DNA of 21,886 bases from Gnetum montanum (GCA_015680685.1 MNCI01022464.1:1-21886), one strand, 5' to 3'. Shown: positions 10,017 to 19,430, counted from the stretch's first letter. Notes: generated by a model not told the origin, from the letters alone. Translations and numbers: made by a program.

Positions 10017-12939
10017 ATGACACCCAAAAAAAAAGCACCCACATGAAGGAGAACCCTCGCAACCATAAGAGAAACAACCTATAGCTAGAAGGGGCCAACA
10101 AGAACAAGGCAAAGAACAATAAGAGGTAATCCATGCAATGAGACCTCTTTGAGATGAACTCGAAGTGGAATTTGTTCGATAGATTCTAAAAGAAGAAGTG
10201 CCTACAAAACAATCTCAATGAGGAGAAGTGCCTAGACCTATGCCCAGGCTGGAGGTCCTTCTAAATCAAGTCTATCTAGATATCATCAAGTCCCGAGAGG
10301 TTTAGAGATCAGTTCTTCAAGAAATAAACTTCGAGCCATTTTTGGAGAAAGCTTTAGAAGATGTTAGAACACAATTGCAAACCTCTCCCATTTGGCCAAT
10401 CATCATGACCAATGGGAAGTGGTACATGGGAGAGACTTACCTCTTTTGGAATAGTTAGAAGCCAAGGTCTATTGTGAAGATCAAGGATGTTCAAGTGTCA
10501 TATTTAATGAAAGCCATTGCATAGGCATTGGGGTATCCTAACATTGAAACATAGTTAGTAGAAATATCAACAAATGGTGATCTTGAAGAAAAAAGGGAGT
10601 CGAACCAGTGATGTTATGGGGTGAATCATAAGAAGTATGGTGAGCTCACACTGGTGGATAGAATTTATTTCAAGATTACAACTTGTCACCTTAATCTAAT
10701 GGTGAGGCCAAGTAAGGTGACTACCTTCTCCGCTCGTGCGTGCACCACTCTAAGTGGAAATTTTCTGGTTAACCTTCCACAACTAATTTATTTGGAGATT
10801 GAGAAGTGTTTCAAGGAGAACAAACATGGTCCATTCTTGATAAGAAAACTTTGTAAAAGGGTAGGTATTGTTTGCTATTCCAATGACACTCTTAGGTATA
10901 CTCCCTTGGCCTCATTGGCAAACATAATAAAGGATAAAACATTATCAACCATTCAAGAAGAGGAGCTGCTGCCACCACCACCCACTCAAGAGACAACATC
11001 GAAGGCACGTGTAGTCCTTGACCATCTGCATCAAATTCAAGAGCAGCTCTTGAGTGAATAAGAATAGCAAGTAGGAACGAGAGGGGTAGATCCATCTATG
11101 TACCAACCATTAATGAGTCACCTTAATGAGGTGGCCCAAATAGTTAGCCAAATGAAGAGGGATGGTTCTATTTTCTCTGCTTGAAGAATGCAACTGCCTT
11201 TGAGGTTAGATCTCAACACTCAAGAGGTGATAGTGTTACTAGTGACACATCATTTATTCCTAGAAATATTTGAAATGCTGCTACTTTCTAAATGAAGTTG
11301 AAGGAAGGTGAAGAGGCAACTATCTTGGTAATGTAGCACCAAGGGTAGGAAATAGTGGTAGAAGTGGTAACTAACCATGTAGCTAAAGCACTAAATGCAC
11401 CTCTAGCATTTGTATTAGACATATCTACATTCCAAGATGTGCAAATGTTCATAGGCATAGTTAGTAGAAAATTGAATGTAGCCCAACATGAACAACTATT
11501 GAAACAACTGGTGGGAACTAGGCAACTGACTTTCGATATCTTTTATCTTTTAGAGAACATCATTACAACCCAATCGGAGTTGCTGAATGCAAGGGGAAAA
11601 TGCGTCATTTTTAAGGACAACTAGAAATGGCCCAAGAGAAAAATCAATGCTTGGCCGTGGAGGTTGCTAAACTTCATCCTTGACTTGTAGAGCAAACAAT
11701 CCTCAACTCAGCAATGACAAGAGATGAAGCTATCAAACAGCTTCAAGAATGACCTCAAAAGGCTAAGGAGGAAGCAAAAATGGCCATCTTCAAACAACCC
11801 ATGGCAAAAACTAAAACACATTCAATTAAGAAGGACTTAAATCATATGCACTAAGAAAATGAGACATTGACCACACAAAATCATCACCTGTGAAATGTTA
11901 ATGCTCAAAGAAATCAAATGCAGGAGTTCATTCATGAATAGTAGGAGAAACTTGCTAAATTCAACACTAAATTGAGAAAATTTACCATAAAGAATCAAAA
12001 TTTGTAAATGGAGGAGGTGCACACCATACAAAAAAAGTTTGCCATTGAAATTGCTGCCTAGAAAAATGAAGCTCTCAAGTTTGAAAGGGTGAAAAATCAC
12101 TACAGGGACTATGTTGGCTTGCAAAAAGAAATTAATCAAAAAGAAATCTAGATGGCAAAGGCTAAAGTTAATGAAGCCCTCTAGCAACTCCAGCAAGGAA
12201 GAGAGATGTGGCAGCCCATCCTTGATGGGATTGATGCCTACAAAAAAGCATAGATCTGCTTGAAGGAGTTATAGATTAAATAAATGATAAAATATATGGA
12301 GTTGGCTAATCTTTGTTATGCAAACCTAGTAATGTTGATAGTGGGATGGTCATAGTCACAATTGGAGAAGCAATTGGCTAGCTCATCTTTACTATTTGAG
12401 GTCAAATTCAAACATCACAAAGACACGAAGCAAAAGCTTGAGATTGTTAATGCTAAACTCAAAGTCCTCAAAGGGAAATTCACAAATAAACGATCCATCA
12501 CCGAGGACCTAGCTAGATAGATGAACAACTAGTAGAAGCTAAAGAACACAATGTGAGCATTTGACATTGAATGCACATAGTTCACTGCCTAGTTTGTCAA
12601 CGTCAAGGAGTTGTTTCCAGTAATCCCATGTCTTTGGGAGGTGCCCATTCCAATCCACATAAGGGAAGCTGTGTGGACAGTGCATGATCTCAAAAGTAAG
12701 GAGGAGAAAATGAAATCATTACTGGATTCTTTCCACCTCCCACTTGAAGTTGCAGTGGTAGTAGGATAACCATAGCCTCAACCATCACCAGTGCGTGAAG
12801 CCAGTGAAGGTCCTTCAGAGCCTCAAGAACCACCACCACCTAGGACCATTTGATCTTCTCTAATAAGCTTAACATCATTAAGGAACATGTTGTCCAATTT
12901 TTGATAAGTTGCATCATGGTGTTCAATTTTGTGTCTTAA
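10017..12939 (+). pseudogene. Inner element third ORF: coiled-coil protein of unknown function, env position
   Basis: About 970 codons, broken into at least four frame segments. The start at 10017 is shared in context with 596. A basic N-terminus is followed by the conserved block 10325-10550 (INFEPF, WPI, YMGET, FW, SYLMKAIA). An open segment at 10621-11061 holds LTLVDRIYFKI, LVNLPQLIYLEIEKCFKE and KLCKRVGIVCYSNDT, ending in a Pro/Gln-rich stretch. Next is 11200-11640 (EVVTNHVAKALN, NIITTQSELLNARGK), then a long Lys/Glu/Leu-rich coiled-coil-like segment at 11840-12540 (AIEIAA, YMELANLCYANLVMLI). The Pro-rich tail at 12780-12845 shifts frame and ends in a hydrophobic stretch, VVQFLISCIMVFNFV, just before TAA 12937-12939. 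The outer copy matches nearly throughout. There is no catalytic motif or N-terminal signal peptide. It could be env-like, tail-anchored, or an accessory protein. Confidence 0.75.
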
Positions 12940-13099
12940 ACACCACCATTTTTGTAATGTGTTGATCTGTATACCCAAGCATTATATTTTTTGTCAAGTC
13001 AGTCAAGTTTGTTTTTGTTGAAAGAAAAGTTAATTAATAATTTCATACCTTTCCAATTTTGTAAAAGAACTTGAGGATGATTTTTTAGTTTTGGGGGTA
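12940..13099 (+). other. 3' untranslated region and purine tract of inner element
   Basis: Short AT-rich region after the third ORF. GGGGGTA at 13093-13099 directly precedes the TG of the 3' LTR and is the likely plus-strand primer, though it is short and preceded by T-rich rather than A/G-rich sequence. The outer element has GGAGGTA in the same place (16209-16215). Both UTRs also share CCAATTTTGTAA followed by a GAACT-like block. Confidence 0.65.
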
Positions 13100-13998
13100 T
13101 GATGAGTTGTTGTTGGTTGGCTACATTGACAAGACATCATCTATGTAGTCGAGTATGTCAACAAGGCCTTACTCACAAGGCCCCATTGATGCATTTCTAC
13201 CTACATTGACAATGCCTTGTCGATGTAGTGTTTGTCTATCACCTATAAATATGCACCTATCCATCATATTTATGGAAGTTCAGATTTCAATTGTAGTGAA
13301 GCTCTTGGAAAAATATGATTCATTGAGTGTACGGGTCTTTATTCAAGCATTGTTATACCAGAGCACGATAATGTGTGCAATAATAAAGATGAGCTTTCTA
13401 ATAAACCTTACAACACTTTTGATAGATTAGATCTTTTTTATGCATTCAATGTTTTTAATTATTTGTTAATTATTGTCAATTATTTCATAATTATTTTCTA
13501 GTAATTGAATTAATGAGGTTGTTAAGCTAGATAAATTAAATACATAAGTATGACTGCTTCTAGCATAACACGTATTCACTTGGTAATCCTAGCAACGTTA
13601 TTGCTTAGTATGCTCAGTAGTGTAACATTTGGTCATCTAGTAGTGGATACGTAGGTTTAGAACATGTACGAAAAGTGGGAACGGATACTTATGTTAGGAT
13701 TAAATTAATAATAGTAGTTAATTAATTTAGATTAGTTAATCAAATTCCTTTTACCTACATTTTGAGCACCCAAAACATAGAACATAAAATGATAAAAATT
13801 AGATGCCTTACTTACACTTAACCATACCAGCATGCATCAAAAGTGTAATTGGAAGGACATTGATGGACCTTAAGGCTAGATTCACTTCCTAAAGGGATAG
13901 TGCACTAGAAATGATAAAATCCATGAGATTCGATTAATTTGTGCATGAACACTTCATGATTCATATGGTTGGGAATAAGGGTACCTCATCCCTCATTA
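13100..13998 (+). repeat. 3' LTR of inner element
   Basis: Begins TGATGAGT and ends CCTCATTA; the intact 5' LTR end is ACTCATCA, so the terminal CA has decayed to TA. It has a TATA box at 13244-13250 and AATAAA at 13382-13387, and lines up with the 5' LTR along its length. A ~26-bp segment near 13590-13620, missing from the 5' LTR, resembles outer-LTR sequence near 16660-16720, so the 5' LTR has probably lost it. Confidence 0.93.
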
Positions 13999-14003
13999 GA
14001 GAT
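13999..14003. repeat. Target-site duplication of inner element, right copy
   Basis: GAGAT, one base different from the left copy GAAAT at 1340-1344. The interrupted ORF resumes at 14004. Confidence 0.8.
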
Positions 14004-16106
14004 CCAAAGGTGGTTTGAAGAAAAGAAGGTAGGGAAGCTCATACTTCAATTTCCTTGCCTAACAAGAAGCTATGTAAATGTGCTAGAATCCTAGGGTACA
14101 CTAACGACATCCTCAAGAAGGCCCAAAATGCCTCATATGCTAAAATGCTGAAGCTAGCATCACCAAAGAAATATTTAGTGGAGGAAGAAACAAAAGCTAG
14201 GGAAACCACACAAACCACTAAACAACAAGTGGGACCAAGTGGTCAACAACAATAGCAACAACAACAATAGTAGCAACAACAAGAACAATAGAAATAGTAG
14301 GTCCCACCAACATCACCATAGAAGTATATACCATCATTGAGCCATCTACAACAAATTGGAGAGACTATCGATTGGGAAATGCATGAGGAGGCTAACCTCT
14401 ACAGAGTAATTGATAGTGGCATTCAACCGACAATTTCTTCAAATCCTATAAATGGAAAAATATCATTACAGTTAGGAGGAGAGGTCTAATGGTCAGAAAA
14501 GGTTTCTAGGAATGCTGCATCATTCCAAGTGGTGCCTAAAATAGGAGAAGGAGCCATGGTTATGATTATGCAGGACCAAGATGCCATGGGATTCATAGAA
14601 GTGATCACTAATCACATTAAGAAATCCTTTAACATAAATGTTGTGCCACCAGAAGGTCTAAGTAGAGCCAGAGATGCTTAGATGTTAGTTGATACCTCAA
14701 TGACTCCTACTGATCATGAGGATGTGCTAGATCGATTGCTACAGATGGGGCTAGTAATGACAAATATTTTTGACATCCTAAGTGATGTCACTATAGTGCA
14801 ATCAGAACTGATCAGAACTAAGGATAAGTTGGTCATGGAAGAGATAAGGGTAGAGCATGTAGAATCTGAAATCCTTAGACTATAGGAAGATTTTGTGACC
14901 TTGAGGGTGAAATGCAAAGATCCTATGCAATTCATTGTGCTTGACCAGCTAGAGAAATTCAGAATAGAGCAAATCAACCACTTGATAGAGCAAAATAAGC
15001 AAATGGAAAACATAAAGGTGAAAGTGGTGAGGAATGCCTTAGTAGCAAAAGCACAAAGATATATAGATGGTAATTCACTTACCATAGCTCAAGAAGAAAA
15101 CACAAAGCTAATTGTAGATAACACCTGGTTGACCAGCATTGCAAAAGCAGAAAAGCATCCTAGAAGAAAGCATCCATCAGTTGAAAACATAACTGATGAG
15201 GATCAACCAAGATATGAGCTTCTTAGCAAGAAAAAATAGAACCTTCTCAATGGAGGAGGTATGCGCAATCAAGCAAAAATTAGCTATTGAGATTAGCACA
15301 TGGCAAAATGAAGCTAAGAAGCATGACAGGATCAAAAAACACTTCCTTGACTAAGTGGGGATGTATAACCAAATCAATGAGAAGGATATCTAGATGGAGA
15401 AGGCTTGAATAAATTTCAAATTAGCATAGAATTGAGATTGGCAATCCATCTTAGATAGTTATGCTCACATACACCAAGTGGAAGTCAAAAAGAAAGACAT
15501 GCAGATAAAAGATCTAAAAGAATACATGGAGTTAGCTAACCTTCGCTATGCTAACTTGGCCATGTTAATTGCAGGTAGGTCCCAAAATGATCTTAAGTAG
15601 TAAGTTGCAACCAAATATGCATTGTATGAAAAAGAGTTTTTAGATCAAAAATATGCTCTACAAAAACTTTAGGTGAAAATTTTTGAACTAGAAGTAGTAA
15701 AGGTTGGCTACCAAGGTTAAAAGATGTTGTAGTGAACTTAGCCAAAGGATTGTTTGATTATCATGAGTTATGGGAAAAGGCCAAAGCATTTGAAGATGAG
15801 AGGAGATAGTTTACAGCATGGTACATTAAGGCCAATTAGATGTTTCCACAGTTATCATGTCCATGGGATGTACTAGATCCATCAGACATTGCATAATAAG
15901 CATTGATGGTACATGACCCATGAATGGAGGAGGAGAAACTTTAGGTGCTCCTAAAATAGATATAAATTTTAGAAGATTGATGACAAGCGGAAGTAACCGA
16001 TGGAGGATCCACCACCATAGGCACTACATAGGCTACATCAAGCTTCATCCAATTTTGTACTTTTGTAACAGTTTTTCCTATCATATCTTGTGTCATTTTT
16101 GTATAA
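14004..16106 (+). pseudogene. Outer element third ORF, remainder after the insertion
   Basis: Continues the ORF cut at 1344; the two parts sum to about 950 codons. QRWFEEKK matches inner EKCFKENK. After a frameshift near 14050 come KLCKCARILGYTNDI (inner KLCKRVGIVCYSNDT), a glutamine tract with six TAG codons (14244-14300), SRNAASF, EVITNHIKKSFN (inner EVVTNHVAKALN) and IVQSELIRTKDKL. A charged coiled-coil-like body follows at 14680-15240. From 15250, in another frame, are KLAIEIS and YMELANLRYANLAMLI, nearly identical to inner YMELANLCYANLVMLI. The tail from 15909 runs in one frame, with stops, to a hydrophobic stretch FCTFVTVFPIISCVIFV just before TAA 16104-16106, the same end point as in the inner copy. 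Function unknown. Confidence 0.75.
14244..14300 (+). repeat. Glutamine-codon tract with six TAG codons
   Basis: Nineteen consecutive codons are almost all CAA or TAG, with one GAA and one AAA. TAG at codons 4, 9, 10, 16, 18 and 19 is what CAG glutamine codons become after C-to-T change. The tract was probably a poly-Gln linker in the third ORF of the outer element. Confidence 0.8.
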
Positions 16107-16215
16107 ACACCACTATGGCATAAAGTGTCATGTAAATCTACCTCCCAATTTTGTAAGGAACTCTATCCTCAATTTTTTTAGCTCAAGGATGAGTTTTCAG
16201 TCAATCATGGAGGTA
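16107..16215 (+). other. 3' untranslated region and purine tract of outer element
   Basis: After the TAA at 16104 the sequence matches the inner 3' UTR in several blocks (AAACACCAC across the stop, CCAATTTTGTAA, GGATGA). It ends with ATGGAGGTA (16207-16215), a short purine tract just before the LTR. Confidence 0.65.
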
Positions 16216-16301
16216 TGATAAATCAAAAAATTTGGCATGCTACGATATCATAGCACTAGTTGCATTATCATATATGCGATATTGTGGAATGCATCCCAGC
16301 C

Positions 16302-16308
16302 TATAAAT
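16302..16308 (+). promoter_or_regulatory. TATA box of outer LTR
   Basis: TATAAAT after CAGCC, in the same relative position as in the inner LTRs. U3 before it contains GATATC/ATATC-rich sequence in place of the CAAGGCC hairpins, so the enhancer parts of the two families differ. Confidence 0.65.
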
Positions 16309-16802
16309 ACAACACTTAGGTACATAGATTTACATAAGTTTTCATTTCATAGTAGCGTATCTCTTGGTTTTTTTTTTTTTTTTGAGTTAGTCTTTAGCAC
16401 ATAGTAGTGTGAATGCTTGTAGTGTAGTGTGATGTAGTGTATGGATTCTTTATTCAAGCATCTTGTACTTGGACACAAGCGTGACTAGAAATAAATATTA
16501 AGATATTTCATATTATTGTAGCATTCTCCTAGTTTACTATTTTACTTAGAATAATGTTTGATGTTTTCTTAGTTAATGTTTACTTTTCCATGCACTTTAC
16601 CATTATTGTTGTTAAGCAGCATGAGTACGACTAATCTCAAGCACTTAAGTGTAATTTCTTGGTAATCCAGTAGTGCTATCGCTTGGTTTACCCACTAGTG
16701 AAGTACTTGGTAATCCCAGTAGTAGTTACATGAAGCCTAGGGTATGTATAGAAGGTCAAGATCAGATACTCATTGCCTTAGGATAGAATAGATTTATTTT
16801 TT

Positions 16803-16897
16803 GTTTTATTTAGACTTAGAAACTCATTTCACTTCACCATGTTCACTAGNGTTTTATTTAGACTTAGAAACTCATTTCACTTCACCATGTTCACTAG
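16803..16897. repeat. 47-bp exact duplicate across a single N (assembly junction)
   Basis: 16803-16849 and 16851-16897 are identical and separated only by N at 16850. This is the pattern left when two overlapping contig ends are joined with one N rather than merged. The true sequence probably has one copy. Confidence 0.9.
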
Positions 16898-17087
16898 AAG
16901 CCAGATGACCAAACAACATCAGCATATCATATACATCACTGTGAGCTTCAAGTGGAAAGATAATGGTCTTGAACTTAAACCAATTATTAGCATAATGACA
17001 TTGTCTTGTGCATGGATTATAATTTGGTTGTGCATGCAACACTTATGACTTGTATGGTTGGGTGTTGGATTGCTCCACTACTCATTA

Positions 17088-17537
17088 ATGATAAACTCCT
17101 GGACATCTTCATCTTTAAGATGGAGCACTTCCTTGATATGAATGAGTATGCAGAGGAAATGAAGGCTAACATCACCTCCCAATNATTCCTTGATATGAAT
17201 GAGTATGCAGAGGAAATGAAGGCTAACATCACCTTCCAATTCCTAGGAGGAGTTGCTCAAACCTGGTAACTTGGCATTCTTAAGGAGATAAAGTTAGGAA
17301 CTACTCAAAGATTGGTAGAGATATGGAATGACCTCAAAATTACTATACTCAAAATCTTTCACCTAAGCACTTCTATTAATTTATCTTAGGTGAAGTTGAA
17401 AGAACTCAAATAGTATGGGAAGTCAAAAGATTATCTCCAAGAATACTAAGAAATTATCTTACAAATTTTGGTAATGGATGAAGAAGAAAATATACCTCTA
17501 ATCACAATTATTGCATAGATGGTAGAATAGTCCTAAT
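17088..17537 (+). pseudogene. gag: gag fragment of a third Ty3/gypsy element
   Basis: The frame reads NDKLLDIFIFKMEHFLDM, then FLGGVAQTW (17241-17267) and, past a stop, LGTTQRLVEIWNDLKITIL, VKLKELK, YGKSKDYLQEY and ILQILVMDEEENIPLI. This order (F-L-x-G-x-A-x-x-W, then W-x-x-L-K-x-x-[IF]-L, then L-x-x-L-x-Q-x-x-[ST]-[VL]-x-x-Y, then the acidic end) matches gypsy capsid domains and differs from the inner element's gag. Stops occur where Trp or Gln fit. A duplicated 18-residue stretch around the N at 17184 is an assembly artefact. The fragment begins right at the end of the outer LTR, which suggests the outer element inserted in it. No protease or reverse transcriptase follows. Confidence 0.72.
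17129..17240. repeat. 55-bp near-exact duplicate across a single N (assembly junction)
   Basis: 17129-17183 and 17186-17240 differ at one base and are separated by N at 17184 and one A. Collapsing them keeps the gag reading frame sensible, so this is an unmerged contig overlap. Confidence 0.88.
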
Positions 17538-17584
17538 NATACCTCTAATCACAATTATTGCATAGATGGTAGAATAGTCCTAAT
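17492..17584. repeat. 46-bp exact duplicate across a single N (assembly junction)
   Basis: 17492-17537 and 17539-17584 are identical with only N (17538) between them. It is the third such junction within 700 bp and falls at the start of the tandem repeat below, which may be why the assembler failed there. Confidence 0.88.
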
Positions 17585-17780
17585 GGCCTAGAATTGGTAC
17601 CTTGATAGTAAACTAGTTGTGATAGCCCAAAAATTATTGCCTAGAGAGTGAAATATTTGTGATTTCTTAGAATTGCTACCTATACGATGAAATAGTCCTA
17701 TTATTGTCCATATTTTGAAGCAGTCTCAATAACCTAGAAATTACTACCTAGATGGTGAAATAGTCCTTGTGGTATAACAA
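17554..17780. repeat. Degenerate ~39-bp tandem repeat, about five units
   Basis: Units start with ATTRxTRCC near 17554, 17593, 17633, 17672 and 17740, each continuing roughly TAGATGGTGAAATAGTCC and then a CCTAGA-like end. Spacings are about 39, 40 and 39 bp; the fourth unit carries an extra ~29 bp that is itself a partial unit. The array overlaps the end of the gag-like sequence. Identity between units is low and judged by eye. Confidence 0.7.
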
Positions 17781-18300
17781 ATTATAACAATGAGAATACA
17801 ATCAATTTTAAAAAATAAGAACTAAGAACCAATATATTAAAACCAAGACTCTTGAAGCATGTGTATAACAATGTTGAAGTTCAAGATAATTAATTGATAC
17901 ACTAGGTATTGAGGTAAGACAACCATTTAAACCTTGTGTGTGGTTGCGGTATGATGTGTGGGAACATTATGTTGTGGTTAAGTTAATAACTAGTTGGACT
18001 ATTTGCTATGATGTGTTATGTGTTGTAATCCTAAATTTGTGTGTAGGATGCTTATCCACCAATGTGATGACTTCCAACCCCATGATGCTTGCTTATAAAT
18101 CAATGAGGAAGCTTTTATGTGTTGGCGATCATTTGGGACGCGACCGCCAACGAGTGTCCTCGAATAGGATTTAGGTGCTTGCTAGTCTCTGGCAACACCA
18201 AGGCCCAGATACCTCCAAATAGACTTAGTAGTTAATGTGAGTATGTGTGTGTGCTGTTGCGGCGTGTGGTTGTGTAAAATGTAACAATTGCATTATGTGT
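17781..18300. other. Unassigned AT-rich sequence
   Basis: No coding sequence recognised. An open stretch at 17938-18174 has no family features. A 7-bp inverted repeat (GTTGGCG at 18121-18127, CGCCAAC at 18145-18151) lies in a small GC-rich patch, followed by a short GT-rich run near 18240-18260. Confidence 0.5.
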
Positions 18301-19314
18301 GAACTACAAATGACTTACTTTAAAGAGATTTAGCCAACTTTGCCAAGTACTGTGAGTTCTTGAAAATTTCCTATTTTGTTCAACTGCCAAGTCTACGCGG
18401 TCCTTATAATACCTACTTGTAACAAATAAAATTTTGCAAAAAAATTTGAGCACAACTCCGCAATCTACTCCTAATTTTCCCCAGAGAAAGAGATAGTTCC
18501 ACAAGAAAACTAGAAATAGAGCAAGATTCGATGGAAATAAGCAGAAAAGAAAAGAAAGCAGATTTGTGTAGACCTCAAATATTTAAACAAGGTAAAATGA
18601 CACGAGTAAACACTTCGCAATAAAGCTATCCCAAATTCAATATCTACGAATTGTTCAAACTTCCAAGGCTCAAACAAGCAATATCTTCAAGACAATCCTA
18701 TTATGCTACCAAAAATTGCTACGTAAACTACCACGTACGAGACTCCATTTTGACTAGATAATAGATGTCAACGATTGCATTCAAACAGAACCTTTAAAAG
18801 ACTTGACAATTTCTGATTGAAATACCACAAGAATTCACTTTAAAGATAAAAAGAAGCTATTTAGGTCCCATCAAAATACCAAAGATTCTCTGAACCCTCT
18901 CGACTACTGAATTTTTCAACGACGTGACTACAAACAGAGGCTCTCTTACAACAATCCAATAGCAGTTCCCACATGTTGCACAATAACAAAATTTACTACT
19001 AAAATGCTCTGAAGGCTTTAAAACACATGTGCTTCTATGGCAAAATTTTAATAGAAATTTCTATCGGGCAACAAGAACAGTAAGAGCAATCTAAAAATCC
19101 CAAAATTACTTGCCAAGGATGATACTATCTAAACCACTAGCTAAGCAATTAAAACAAAACAAGAAATGAAATGCATAACTCACAAGACCATGATAGAGAG
19201 GCTAAAATCTTTTCTTTAGCAAGCCATCTTACAAGCCACCTTCTTTACAAATCTTCCAAGTGTGATGTGAGACCCAATGTTATGATCCCCCCCTCCTCCT
19301 TGACCCCTGAAGCC

Positions 19315-19322
19315 TTTTTATA
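19315..19322 (-). promoter_or_regulatory. TATA-like box, minus strand
   Basis: On the minus strand CTATAAAAAGGCT, a good plant TATA consensus, with a C-rich (plus-strand) tract about 25 bp downstream at 19288-19306. No coding sequence follows it on the minus strand within the next kilobase. Confidence 0.4.
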
Positions 19323-19337
19323 GGGTTCCAAGGTAGG

Positions 19338-19430
19338 TAGGGAAGTTACATATTTAAAAATATCTCACCTAACTTCTCTCCCAAGTAACTTGGCCAACCA
19401 ATGAGGAGATTACTTGCCCAACAAGTTAGG
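19338..19430. repeat. Imperfect ~95-bp direct repeat, copy 1
   Basis: Begins TAGGGAAGTTACA and ends ACAAGTTAGG. Copy 2 is at 19668-19770 with the same landmarks in the same order (CTAACTTCTCTC, CTAACCAAT-like, GATTACTTGxCCAACAAG). Copy 2 is about 10 bp longer. Confidence 0.8.

Larger units (their letters stand above)
1345..13998 (+). mobile_element. Inner Athila/Tat-like Ty3/gypsy LTR retrotransposon, complete but dead
   Basis: A 12,654-bp element with both LTRs, primer-binding site, gag, pol in the order protease, reverse transcriptase, RNase H, integrase, then a long third ORF, purine tract and 3' LTR. The domain order is Ty3/gypsy. The pol motifs (WVSPLVIVP, SFFDGYSGYNQIQI, HPEATGQ) and the extra ORF downstream of integrase point to the Athila/Tat side of the family, with no chromodomain seen. 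Every ORF carries frameshifts and stops, and three enzyme active sites are damaged, so it cannot move by itself. The LTRs differ at many positions and by several block indels, so the insertion is old; by eye they are roughly 85% identical (not computed). It sits inside the third ORF of a related element. Confidence 0.93.
14004..17087 (+). mobile_element. Outer Ty3/gypsy element, 3' part (5' part is 1-1344)
   Basis: This relative of the inner element hosts its insertion. The window holds its spacer and first part of the third ORF (1-1344), then the rest of that ORF, a 3' UTR, a purine tract and its 3' LTR. Its gag, pol and 5' LTR should lie upstream of the window. The shared third ORF, LTR ends, TATA, polyadenylation block and UTR place it in the same lineage as the inner element, but the LTRs have diverged too much to be the same subfamily. 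Confidence 0.8.
16216..17087 (+). repeat. 3' LTR of outer element (with assembly duplicate inside)
   Basis: Starts TGATAAAT after the purine tract. TATAAAT is at 16302-16308 and AATAAA at 16490-16495, preceded by a block shared with the inner LTR (TCTTTATTCAAGCATCTTG, TACTTGG, CAC). A 16-T run lies at 16368-16383. The end was set at ACTCATTA (17080-17087) because the preceding sequence (CTTATGACTTGTATGGTTGG) parallels the inner LTR end (CATGATTCATATGGTTGG). The apparent length includes a 48-bp artefact around the N at 16850. Confidence 0.75.

Noticed and set aside
11837-12196. 119-codon minus-strand open frame with many hydrophobic residues
   Set aside because: Antisense of the Lys/Glu-rich coiled-coil part of the inner third ORF; AAR and GAR codons read backwards give Phe and Leu, which explains the hydrophobicity.
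14714-15085. 123-codon minus-strand open frame
   Set aside because: Antisense of the coiled-coil part of the outer third ORF.
17006-17269. Protein with an internal 18-residue repeat
   Set aside because: The repeat is split exactly by N at 17184 and matches the other N-junction duplicates, so it is an assembly artefact. The first part of the frame is LTR sequence.
18121-18151. 7-bp inverted repeat GTTGGCG/CGCCAAC
   Set aside because: Short stem with a 17-bp loop, no T-run or neighbouring gene; expected by chance in a window of this size.
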